DNA from: Glaciecola amylolytica
GTDB lineage: Bacteria; Bacteroidota; Bacteroidia; Flavobacteriales_D; Crocinitomicaceae
Length of the DNA stretch: 64,000 nt
Reading direction: 5' to 3'
Assembly: GCA_003856375.1 (NCBI GenBank)
Contig: CP034120.1
Location: 2,958,501-3,022,500 of the forward strand
Shown: positions 24,978-32,725 of the stretch, in pieces
Layout: the number at the start of each line of letters is the position of its first letter
Position numbering within the stretch: position 1 is the stretch's first letter
Translations under genes and position numbers: made by a program
The notes under the pieces: model-generated
The model's input: the letters and a program-made list of their open reading frames with translations, nothing else
Told to the model about the DNA's origin: nothing
The model's database searches: none

Positions 24978-26262
24978 GGCTTTCCATCAATTCTTCTGTT
25001 TCTTCCAGTTCATTGTCATTGGAATCCAACAGTTCTTCCGCACTTTTGAACGCGATTTTACGAAATACATAACGCAGTACGATCAATGCAGCAATGGCAA
25101 GTATTCCCGCTACGAAGAAAGGTGTTCCGAAAAAGATCGAGTTTTTCTCCGCCAAAGGAACCGATTTGTAAAAAATCCACATCATGAATACAGGCCCGGT
25201 CATTTCTGCCAGACTCATCAAAGAGGTGAAAATTCCCTGAAGTTCTCCTTGTTCATTATTCTTCGCCTGGCCTGAAACCAGTGAGCGGATACTCGGATCA
25301 ACAATTCCTGAAAACGCGTATGGTAAAATAATCACATACATCATCCAGCCATACGGAATCAAACCGATTCCGAGAGTCACCAGACTTAAAATCACCAAGC
25401 CAAGCGTTGCGGCACCTTTTTCTCCCAATCGTTTGACAATCGGGCCGGCCATGGCTCCCTGCACCAATCCGAAGCAGACACCAACAACAGCAAGAGAAAT
25501 TCCCACGTCTTTGGTTTCCCATCCGAAACGCGCAATAGTATAGTAATTCCAGACAGAATGAACCGCCATATTCGACAACAAAACAATAAATGTCACCAAA
25601 AACAAACCTCTGTATTTCGGAAATCGAACGATCTGAACCAGTGCTCCTATCGGATTCGCGCGCTCAAATTCAAACTTTCTGCGGTCACTTGCCGGTAATG
25701 ATTCTTTCAGGAAAATGAGTCCGTAAACGAAATTGGCAAGCGATAAAAATGCTGCAACCATAAATGGAACACGCAGCCCGAATTCGGAAGCCACACCACC
25801 GATTGCAGGCCCGATAATGAATCCAACCCCGAAAGCTGCTCCGATCAAGCCGAAATTCTGTGCTCTGTTTTCATTGGTAGAAATATCAGCGATATAAGCT
25901 GCAGCAGTTGTGAAACTTGCTCCGAACATTCCCGAAACAGCTCTTCCCACAATCAGCCATGCCAAACTGGGAGCAAAATACATGAATACGTAATCCAGCC
26001 CCAAGCCCAAAAGCGACATCAGGATAATCGGTCGTCTTCCGTAACGGTCGCTCAAATTTCCGATCAACGGTGAAAACAAAAACTGCATCAAAGCATAGGT
26101 CGCCAATACAATTCCCGAGTATTTCGATGATTCGTTAATGGATAAATGCGTCGCATCTGCAATCAGACTCGGAAGCGAAGGAATAATGATTCCCAACCCG
26201 ATCGAATCGATACAAATCGTTAATAAAATGAAGATTAAGCCTTTTGTTTGTTTTTCACTCAT
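24967..26262 (-). CDS. TetA-like major facilitator exporter
   Basis: 431 residues, 12 membrane segments. It starts LIFILLTICIDSIGLGIIIPSLPSLI, contains the MFS motif A as GNLSDRYGRRPIILMSL after helix 2, and motif C-like GAAFGVGFIIGPAIGG in helix 5, all as in the TCR/Tet (drug:H+ antiporter, 12-TMS) group. The C-terminus is acidic (SNDNELEETEELMES). Such proteins export drugs or other small molecules; no substrate can be read here, and a resistance label would be unjustified. Next to the AraC-MarR pair, which often control exporters. Confidence 0.88.
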   Translation of the reverse strand: MSEKQTKGLIFILLTICIDSIGLGIIIPSLPSLIADATHLSINESSKYSGIVLATYALMQFLFSPLIGNLSDRYGRRPIILMSLLGLGLDYVFMYFAPSLAWLIVGRAVSGMFGASFTTAAAYIADISTNENRAQNFGLIGAAFGVGFIIGPAIGGVASEFGLRVPFMVAAFLSLANFVYGLIFLKESLPASDRRKFEFERANPIGALVQIVRFPKYRGLFLVTFIVLLSNMAVHSVWNYYTIARFGWETKDVGISLAVVGVCFGLVQGAMAGPIVKRLGEKGAATLGLVILSLVTLGIGLIPYGWMMYVIILPYAFSGIVDPSIRSLVSGQAKNNEQGELQGIFTSLMSLAEMTGPVFMMWIFYKSVPLAEKNSIFFGTPFFVAGILAIAALIVLRYVFRKIAFKSAEELLDSNDNELEETEELMESQKP

Positions 26263-26266
26263 GGTG

Positions 26267-26274
26267 CAAAATTA
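26267..26274 (-). promoter_or_regulatory. -7 element abutting the MFS start codon
   Basis: Minus strand TAATTTTG, then CACC, then ATG. Only four bases separate the element from the start codon, so the transcript should be leaderless or nearly so. Confidence 0.5.
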
Positions 26275-26406
26275 CGGATTCATTTTTGTTGAAGAATAAC
26301 TGATGTTTAATTTTAGGTAAATGGTAGCTCTGAATCTGTGAACAGAAACCTGTATGGAATACTTTGTTTTAGAGACTTTCAGGCAAAGTATTGTTATTTT
26401 TACGGG

Positions 26407-27084
26407 ATGAAGCGTGAATTGGTTAAAACTGCCGACGGGTCAACAACGATTTACATTCCGGAGTGGAATGAACATTATCATTCCAGCCATGGAGCCTTGC
26501 AGGAAGCGCAGCATGTTTTCATCAAACACGGCTTGAATCCGAAGTCAGATGATTACCTCACAGTTTTTGAAATGGGTTTCGGAACAGGATTGAACGCGCT
26601 TCTCACCTACTTTGCATCTGAAAAAAGAAATCAATACGTTCATTACATCGGTTTGGAAGCTTTTCCACCGACAGCAGAAGAAATTGAAGGTATGAATTAC
26701 ACTTCTTTCACGAATGATGGCGAAGCTGCTGAGATCTTTCAAAAATTGCATCAGGCGGATTGGAATGTTGCACGGGAGATTTCGGAACATTTTGTATTGG
26801 AGAAGATCGGGAAGAAAATTCAGGAACTGGAATTGGGAAAAGGAACGATTGATTTGTGTTATTACGATGCCTTCGGACCGAGAGTTCAGCCGGAGTTATG
26901 GAGCCCGGAAATCTTTTCAAAAATCTATGACTGGCTGAGTCCGGGCGGTGTTTTGGTTACTTATTGTGCAAAAGGACAAGTGAAACGCGATCTGAAATCT
27001 GTTGGTTTCGAAGTAAGTTCTTTGCCTGGCCCTCCGGGAAAACGCGAAATGACAAAAGCAGTGAAGTTAATGACGTCCCGATAG
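26407..27084 (+). CDS. mnmD: tRNA (5-methylaminomethyl-2-thiouridine) methyltransferase MnmD
   Basis: 225 residues of the DUF752 family. MnmD is the stand-alone methyltransferase half of MnmC and methylates nm5s2U34 to mnm5s2U34 at the wobble base of several tRNAs, using SAM. The SAM-binding loop is FEMGFGTGLNALLT at 54-67; YYDAFGPRVQPELWSPEIF is the family's catalytic motif; the C-terminus has GPPGKREMTKA. The start MKRELVKTADGS matches the family; a GTG 23 codons upstream is in frame but overlaps the promoter area. No FAD oxidoreductase domain follows, as usual for MnmD. The stop TAG lies inside a perfect palindrome. Confidence 0.92.
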   Translation: MKRELVKTADGSTTIYIPEWNEHYHSSHGALQEAQHVFIKHGLNPKSDDYLTVFEMGFGTGLNALLTYFASEKRNQYVHYIGLEAFPPTAEEIEGMNYTSFTNDGEAAEIFQKLHQADWNVAREISEHFVLEKIGKKIQELELGKGTIDLCYYDAFGPRVQPELWSPEIFSKIYDWLSPGGVLVTYCAKGQVKRDLKSVGFEVSSLPGPPGKREMTKAVKLMTSR

Positions 27085-27093
27085 CTATCGGGA
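27076..27093. repeat. 18-bp perfect palindrome over the mnmD stop codon
   Basis: TCCCGATAGCTATCGGGA; the TAG stop of mnmD is its bases 7-9. The same CCCGAT/ATCGGG arms, with an 8-base loop that also holds a stop codon, occur at 12376-12397. Confidence 0.7.
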
Positions 27094-27190
27094 TGCGAAT
27101 GATGCATACAAAATTGTGCCTTCAACTCCGATCAGTCACCTTTTAAATTCGGAATTAATCGTACTTTTAAATACTCAAAAAACACAACAA

Positions 27191-27688
27191 ATGGCAAATG
27201 TAACTTTAGGAGGAAATCCTCTACACACAAACGGTGAATTACCAACAAACGGTACACCGGCAACAGATTTTTCATTGGTTAATTCAGACCTTGGAACTAC
27301 TTCATTAGACACTTACAAAGGTAAAAAACTGATCTTAAATATCTTCCCGAGCATTGACACAGGAACTTGTGCTACATCTGTTCGTGAATTCAACAAAAAA
27401 GCATCTTCTTTAGACAACACAACTGTTTTGTGTATTTCCCGCGATTTGCCTTTTGCTCAAAAACGTTTTTGCGGAGCAGAAGGAATTGAAAACGTGGTAA
27501 CGCTTTCTGATTTCAGAGACGGTGAGTTTGGAAAAAACTACGGATTGGAATTACTTGACGGACCATTGAAAGGATTGCATGCAAGATCGGTGGTTGTTTT
27601 GGATGAAAATCACCAGGTTGTTTACACCGAATTGGTTCCTGATATCAAAGATGAGCCGAATTACGATGCTGCTTTAAACGCACTATAA
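27191..27688 (+). CDS. tpx: Thiol peroxidase
   Basis: Atypical 2-Cys peroxiredoxin of 165 residues that reduces peroxides with electrons from thioredoxin. The peroxidatic Cys60 lies in SIDTGTCATSVREF and the resolving Cys94 in AQKRFCGAEGIE, the Tpx pattern. N-terminal VTLGGNPLHTNGELP is also typical. The start at 27191 fits the family; an upstream in-frame ATG at 27116 would add 25 residues with no homology and lies before a TACTTTTA -7-like element at 27162-27169. Confidence 0.95.
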   Translation: MANVTLGGNPLHTNGELPTNGTPATDFSLVNSDLGTTSLDTYKGKKLILNIFPSIDTGTCATSVREFNKKASSLDNTTVLCISRDLPFAQKRFCGAEGIENVVTLSDFRDGEFGKNYGLELLDGPLKGLHARSVVVLDENHQVVYTELVPDIKDEPNYDAALNAL

Positions 27689-27705
27689 GAACATTATTTA
27701 AAACA

Positions 27706-27731
27706 AGGTCCCGGAAAATCCGGGACTTTTT
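27706..27731. terminator. Terminator between tpx and the barrel gene
   Basis: GTCCCGGA-aaa-TCCGGGAC followed by T5; ends tpx on the plus strand and lies at the end of the convergent barrel gene. Confidence 0.8.
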
Positions 27732-30195
27732 ACATTCCGGGGGTTCCGGACGATTTATCCGGTAAAGACAATCCTTCCGGCTCACTGTTCTTTTCGACCT
27801 TACCAAACGAATACGAAATCTTAAACCAAATAATGCGGGTATCCTGCTTGGAGTAGCTGTTCATATGAATATTCGGGAACGAAACACGGGCATTGCTCTG
27901 ATCCATATTGAAGATATCTTCGAATGAAACGGATGTTTTGATTTTTTTATCCAGAAACTCACGACTCAAAACCACATCAAAGGCCGAACGGTTTTTCACA
28001 AATTCGTAAATCTGATAATTTCCTTTGCTCGTCAGGTAATAATCAACGTTCAATCTGATTTTCCAGGGCAAAATAAACTGGGCGTACGTTCCGAAAGTCC
28101 ACATTCCTTTATTCTGATTCTGGTAATTGTATCCTGAGATCGTTGTTTTCGTAAATGAACTGTACAGGTATAAAAACGACATTTTATCTACTTCAACCGG
28201 CTCATCCAAGAACTTCAGTCCTTTTGTGAAGAAGGCAAAAGGAACGGGAACCGCTAAGAAGTAATTCATCGAATTGACGTTGTTGTACGTCCGGTAAGTC
28301 TGCACCATTTGCAGGGAATTAGGTTCCACCACGACCTCGCTCAAATTCAAAAACTGGGAGTGCGTAAAATTGACGGAAAACTGCGCGTAATCCAAAAAGG
28401 TTACTTTGAATTGAGCATTATCGTAAAAATTAGGTTTCAACTGCGTATTTCCACTCGACGAAGTAAAGGAATCGTAGTATCCCGAATTGTTCGGATCATA
28501 TTGTGTGAAACCGGGAATTCCTATTTTCCGGGAGTAAGTTCCGATTACATTTAACATCGAATTCACCCGATAAATGGCATTGAATGACGGGAAGAAATTG
28601 AAATAATTATTATCCAGTTTGCTGGTAACATTTGAAGCCCGGTTCAATCGGAAATTCTCAGCCCGTATACCCGCTCCGATCGAAACTTTCTTTCCCAGTT
28701 TCTTTTTCACATCAACGTATGCTGCCGTGTTGTCTTCTACATAGTCAAAATCGATGACGGAAGTGTAGAACGGATTCGTGAAAATATCCTGAGAGGAATT
28801 ATTCAGATTGTAGGAACCTGTATTATCGACCCGCATCACGCTGTACTTTATTCCCGTATTCACATAAAACTTGATCTTTTCGAACGGAATCTCCGCATCA
28901 GCACGCAGGTAAAAACGATTGATATTCATATAATAATCCAGAATACTGTAATCTTCGTTTCCGGAAATCCGCTGGATATTGTTTCTTTTAGACTTATTCT
29001 GATAATTAGAATAGAAAGCCGTCACATTCAGCACCCGCTTCAAGGTATCAAACTCCTGACGAAATTTGATCATTCCTTCATTCCCCATTCCGTAATTGTG
29101 GGAGTTGTAATCCGTATTCAACGATACCTGCGGAGTGATCGACTGGCTTCCTCCGGTTTCAGAAATTCCCCTGATCTTATTATCTCCAAAAGAACCATTG
29201 TAATTCAAAATCAGGTTTGAACGTTTGGACAAGTTCAGATTCACCGAAGGTTTGAAGTAAACGTAATTGTGCTTTGTCTGCTCCTTGCGGTCAGAATTCA
29301 GCCCAAGCATCGGATTAAACGAATTAAAAACGCGTTCTGAAGTATCTCTGCTGGAACGTTCGTTGTAGGAAAAACCTGTTTGCATCTGCCAGCTCCACTT
29401 CGACCGTCTGCCATTTAAAACAAGCGATGGAGAAACTTTTTGATTCTGATTCAATCCGTAATTCACCGTCACCGTTCCGGATAACCATTTGGTTGCTTTC
29501 CCGATGCTGTTGATATTGATAATTGCACCGCTAACATTTGCATCGTATGAAGCACCCGGATTCGAAATAATCTCGATCGTTTCGACAGAATTTGCCGGCA
29601 AACTCTTCAATAAATTCATCAGGTCGTCCGTTGAAAGGCTGGTTGGGACTCCTTCAAAATAAACACTTGCCATTTGTCCGCCAATTGCAAATCCACCTCC
29701 GGGATATGGCATCACACCCGGAATTTTCAGGATTGCATCGTAAATACTACTGATCGATAAGACCGGATTATCTTTTACAATTAAGGTCGTTTTGTCTGCT
29801 TCTATCTCAATAAACTTTCTCTGAACTCCTGTAATCGTAACCTCATCCAATTGTGAAACCGGTTCTTTCAGAATCAATTTCCCCAGGCGAATCGTATCCG
29901 GTGTAGTTGCTCCAACTTCGAAACTCAGAAGAATTGGCTGATAGAGCTGCGTGCGGATTGTAAACGAATAAATTCCCGGAACTTTCGGCAATTCGATGAC
30001 TTTCTCGCAATCCGAAAACTGCTCCTTTAGCAACACACTGTCTTTTCCCGAAATACTTGTCGAAACAATCACCTGCTTTGGAATTTCATCACAAGGCATT
30101 TCCAGTTCAGCAAATGAAAAGTGAATCCGTTGTGTCTGAGCAGACAAATGAGACGAGCAAAAAAGGATACAAAAAACGGCAATTATTCGATACAT
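27730..30195 (-). CDS. Outer-membrane beta-barrel protein, TonB-dependent receptor type
   Basis: 821 residues with signal peptide (MYRIIAVFCILFCSSHLSAQ). A ~90-residue beta-sandwich domain follows, then a plug-like part (AILKIPGVMPYPGGGFAIGG...VYFEGVPTS...VETIEIISNPGASYDANVSGAIININS), then a long barrel rich in alternating aromatic strands of the OMP_b-brl_3 type. NPGASYDAxxxGAIINI is a strong signature of this Bacteroidota group. Substrate unknown; lack of a SusD partner argues against glycan uptake. It ends with a short Pro/Gly-rich tail rather than the usual barrel-closing Phe. Confidence 0.87.
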   Translation of the reverse strand: MYRIIAVFCILFCSSHLSAQTQRIHFSFAELEMPCDEIPKQVIVSTSISGKDSVLLKEQFSDCEKVIELPKVPGIYSFTIRTQLYQPILLSFEVGATTPDTIRLGKLILKEPVSQLDEVTITGVQRKFIEIEADKTTLIVKDNPVLSISSIYDAILKIPGVMPYPGGGFAIGGQMASVYFEGVPTSLSTDDLMNLLKSLPANSVETIEIISNPGASYDANVSGAIININSIGKATKWLSGTVTVNYGLNQNQKVSPSLVLNGRRSKWSWQMQTGFSYNERSSRDTSERVFNSFNPMLGLNSDRKEQTKHNYVYFKPSVNLNLSKRSNLILNYNGSFGDNKIRGISETGGSQSITPQVSLNTDYNSHNYGMGNEGMIKFRQEFDTLKRVLNVTAFYSNYQNKSKRNNIQRISGNEDYSILDYYMNINRFYLRADAEIPFEKIKFYVNTGIKYSVMRVDNTGSYNLNNSSQDIFTNPFYTSVIDFDYVEDNTAAYVDVKKKLGKKVSIGAGIRAENFRLNRASNVTSKLDNNYFNFFPSFNAIYRVNSMLNVIGTYSRKIGIPGFTQYDPNNSGYYDSFTSSSGNTQLKPNFYDNAQFKVTFLDYAQFSVNFTHSQFLNLSEVVVEPNSLQMVQTYRTYNNVNSMNYFLAVPVPFAFFTKGLKFLDEPVEVDKMSFLYLYSSFTKTTISGYNYQNQNKGMWTFGTYAQFILPWKIRLNVDYYLTSKGNYQIYEFVKNRSAFDVVLSREFLDKKIKTSVSFEDIFNMDQSNARVSFPNIHMNSYSKQDTRIIWFKISYSFGKVEKNSEPEGLSLPDKSSGTPGM

Positions 30196-30343
30196 CGGGA
30201 AGTATGGGTTTTCGTCAGCTAAAATTAAAACATTCGGATGATGTAGAACGAAAGAATTGTGATCAGTTACTGAAATCAGTGATCAATGGCGTTTTTTATT
30301 GCATTTGAATTCAACATAAAGCAAAAAAACATACTTTAGAACC

Positions 30344-30727
30344 ATGAAAAGATCACTGACCGTATTTATTCTTTTTTTAGGAATGAGTTTTCTGTTCTCT
30401 TCCTGCGGATCAACAGATGCTGCAGAGAAAACAGCCAATAAATTTTTCGCTTTGCTTGTTAAGGGTGATGCTTCCAACGCCAATAAATTCGTAGAAACCG
30501 GATTTGACCGCCAGGAACAATTGAAAGAAGTTGCCCGCTTGGGTAAAAATGATTCGGACGGAAAACTGATTTCTGCCAAAAAAACGTGGGGATTCAATAC
30601 GCAAATAGTTAACGGCATTACAAGCGTAACACTTCCGTATGAATTGAAATACGAGCAAAACGAGATCTCCGTACAAGTAACCCTTGTAGATGAAGGATCC
30701 GGATTCAAGATCCGATCGATCAACTAA
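30344..30727 (+). CDS. Small lipoprotein, DUF4878-like
   Basis: 127 residues. MKRSLTVFILFLGMSFLFSSC is a lipoprotein signal with Cys at 21. The mature part (TANKFFALLVKGDASNANKFV...ISVQVTLVDEGSGFKIRSIN) has the NTF2-like look of DUF4878 lipoproteins. Function unknown. Confidence 0.7.
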   Translation: MKRSLTVFILFLGMSFLFSSCGSTDAAEKTANKFFALLVKGDASNANKFVETGFDRQEQLKEVARLGKNDSDGKLISAKKTWGFNTQIVNGITSVTLPYELKYEQNEISVQVTLVDEGSGFKIRSIN

Positions 30728-30770
30728 AGGTTGAAAGAATCGTATTTACAGGTTTTGCCCGAGCATTGAC

Positions 30771-30836
30771 GGAATTCTATAAAACCTAGTGATACCGGGC
30801 CTCTAAGTGTTATTAACGGTTACGCAACGGATAAAT
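30771..30836 (+). repeat. ~65-bp dispersed repeat, copy 1
   Basis: Ends TTATTAACGGTTACGCAACG-GATAAAT. Shares the CTGATACC/GTGATACC, CCTCTAA and AACGGTTAyGCAACGGATAAA blocks with copies at 30961-31027 and, inverted, 35135-35197. Confidence 0.75.
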
Positions 30837-30905
30837 ATGGAAAATTGAGGAAAGTACAACTCTGCTCCTCTCTTTCATCGCTGCATCCCTTACCACCACT
30901 GGGTA

Positions 30906-30923
30906 AATAGACACGTGTCTATT
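30906..30923. promoter_or_regulatory. 18-bp perfect palindrome between two repeat copies
   Basis: AATAGACACGTGTCTATT, perfectly symmetric with no spacer. It may be a protein-binding site for the gene starting at 31106. The remaining 30728-31105 region contains only the two repeat copies. Confidence 0.45.
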
Positions 30924-30960
30924 CGTGTTTTTGATAAGGAAGAATTCGGACTAGAATTGA

Positions 30961-31027
30961 TGAAATTCTCTAAAACTCACTGATACCGAGCCTCTAAAGG
31001 TTTTTAACGGTTATGCAACGGATAAAT
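30961..31027 (+). repeat. ~65-bp dispersed repeat, copy 2
   Basis: Includes CACTGATACCGAGCCTCTAA and TTTTTAACGGTTATGCAACG followed by GATAAAT. An ATG inside it (31013) opens the frame of the next gene but is not its likely start. Confidence 0.75.
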
Positions 31028-31105
31028 CCTCCTGCAAAACATTTTTTTTCGAAACCTCCCCCCCTTTTCAAGCCCTTGTCTCGTTCTTATTCAAAACACT
31101 TAAAA

Positions 31106-32056
31106 ATGAGACGCATGAAAATCTTAAAAACCTTCTCACTGTTAATCTCCGGAACCATTCTGGTTCTGGGAACTTCCTGTAAAAAGGACAATCCCAATCC
31201 TTCAACACCTTCTACTTCAGGAAACGGAATTTCATCCTTTTTTCAGCAAAACCTGAATAATGCAACTCAAACTTTCACAATCAATGCCGAAGTTGCACAA
31301 ACAATTACAGGAAGCAAAGGAACCGTTATCCATTTCAATGCAAACTCTTTCGTTACTTCGTCGGGAACTCCTGTAACTGGTAATGTTCAGATTGAACTGA
31401 TTGAAATCTACGATAAAAAAGATATGATTTTGCTCAACAAACAAACGATGGGCACAGTCTGGAACGGACTTAGTCCTCTGATTTCCGGAGGGCAATTTAA
31501 TATTGTTGCAAAACAAAATGGTCAGAAACTAAAATTGGCAAACGGAATGTCTTATTCGATCAATGCTCCGGCACCTAATGGAACAACGAATGAAATGGGA
31601 TTATTCTACGGTACAATTACAAACGATCAACTGACCTGGAGTCAGGGTGATTCATCATTCGTAGACATTTCTCAAAACGGATATTCTCTTTTTTGCGATT
31701 CATTGAACTGGGTGAACCTGGATTATTTCATGAACAATACAGGACCTCAATCCAAATTGAATGTGCAGATTCCATCCGGTATTTCATCGGCAGAAACGCG
31801 GGTCTTTGTTTCCGTAGACGGTTCCAATACCCTTGCAGGAATTTACCAGTTTGATTCCGGAGTATTTACAAGCGGCGAATATTACAAACTACCGATTGGT
31901 CTGAACGTGCATTTTGTTGTGATCAATCTTGAAAACAATGTGATCAAAGCCCGGATTATTCCTTCCACGATTGCAAATAATCACCTGGAAGTAGTCAATT
32001 CGCTGAACACGTATAATTTTTCGGAATTATCGACATTACTGCAAAATTTACCTTAA
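31106..32056 (+). CDS. Lipoprotein of unknown function upstream of an ECF sigma gene
   Basis: 316 residues from 31106 (MRRMKILKTFSLLISG); MKIL at 31115 is also possible. The lipobox is LVLGTSC followed by KKDNPNPSTPST. The mature protein is predicted mainly beta, with GSKGTVIHFNANSFVTSSGTPV and TGNVQIELIEIYDKKDMILLNK, a pattern seen in many unnamed Bacteroidota lipoproteins carrying a carboxypeptidase-regulatory-like or Ig-like fold. A longer frame from 31013 would put a basic, proline-rich stretch from a repeat ahead of the signal sequence and is rejected. It lies about 100 bases before the sigma-factor gene, same strand. Confidence 0.65.
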   Translation: MRRMKILKTFSLLISGTILVLGTSCKKDNPNPSTPSTSGNGISSFFQQNLNNATQTFTINAEVAQTITGSKGTVIHFNANSFVTSSGTPVTGNVQIELIEIYDKKDMILLNKQTMGTVWNGLSPLISGGQFNIVAKQNGQKLKLANGMSYSINAPAPNGTTNEMGLFYGTITNDQLTWSQGDSSFVDISQNGYSLFCDSLNWVNLDYFMNNTGPQSKLNVQIPSGISSAETRVFVSVDGSNTLAGIYQFDSGVFTSGEYYKLPIGLNVHFVVINLENNVIKARIIPSTIANNHLEVVNSLNTYNFSELSTLLQNLP

Positions 32057-32158
32057 TCCGGCAGTTTAAAAAAGAGGGGCCTGCTCCTGAGTGAGATCCT
32101 TTCTTTTTTACTTCATCCGTTTTTTGTTTCTTAATGAATGAATAATCTGATTTAGATT

Positions 32159-32725
32159 TTGTTTGAATTAAACGCTGATACCATTTCCTCGATAAAGAAA
32201 GGCGACCGAAAAGTCATCCTGGATTTATACCACCACACTTTTCAGGTGTTGATGGGAAATGCCGTGCGCTATACAAATGATCAGGAAAATCAGATGCAAA
32301 TTGTGAATAATTCTTTTATGAAAATCATTTCCGCGATCGATCAGTTTCAAATTGGCACAGCTTACTTTTCCTGGGCTAAGCAGATCGTTAAACGCGAAAT
32401 AATTGATGATTTCAGAAAGAACAAACGGTACAAAGAGCTGTTTCAATACAATGACAATTATCAAAACAATCCGCCGGGAGGTGAACCTGAAATTGATCTG
32501 ACTTTTGAAGCAGAAGAGTTGCAGCAAATGCTGAATGTCCTGCCTCCGGCTACGAAGATGGTTTTTAATTTATACGCCATTGACGGTTATTCCTCTAAAG
32601 AAATCATGGAAGAATTTCAGATTTCCTATGAAACCGTTAAATGGCACATCAAAGAAGCCCGGAAAAAATTGAAAGCACAGATTGAGATTACCCAAACTAA
32701 AAAGATCGGTTTTGAAAAAAGATAA
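32159..32725 (+). CDS. ECF-type RNA polymerase sigma factor
   Basis: 188 residues with sigma-70 region 2 (NSFMKIISAIDQFQIGTAYFSWAKQIVKREIIDDFRKNKRYKEL in short pieces) and region 4 (LPPATKMVFNLYAIDGYSSKEIMEEFQISYETVKWHIKEARKKL), the latter a clear helix-turn-helix. It belongs to the short group 4 sigma factors that redirect RNA polymerase in response to envelope or surface signals. No ATG fits; TTG at 32159 is the likely start. Its end overlaps the start of the following trans-envelope protein, so the two are probably translated together. Confidence 0.87.
   Translation: MFELNADTISSIKKGDRKVILDLYHHTFQVLMGNAVRYTNDQENQMQIVNNSFMKIISAIDQFQIGTAYFSWAKQIVKREIIDDFRKNKRYKELFQYNDNYQNNPPGGEPEIDLTFEAEELQQMLNVLPPATKMVFNLYAIDGYSSKEIMEEFQISYETVKWHIKEARKKLKAQIEITQTKKIGFEKR

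Noticed and set aside
24967..26262. MFS exporter as a tetracycline resistance gene
   Set aside because: It has only the general TCR/Tet family motifs; nothing in the sequence shows the substrate.
31013..31105. Upstream extension of the lipoprotein gene
   Set aside because: The extra 31 codons come from the dispersed repeat, are basic and proline-rich, and would precede a good lipoprotein signal sequence.
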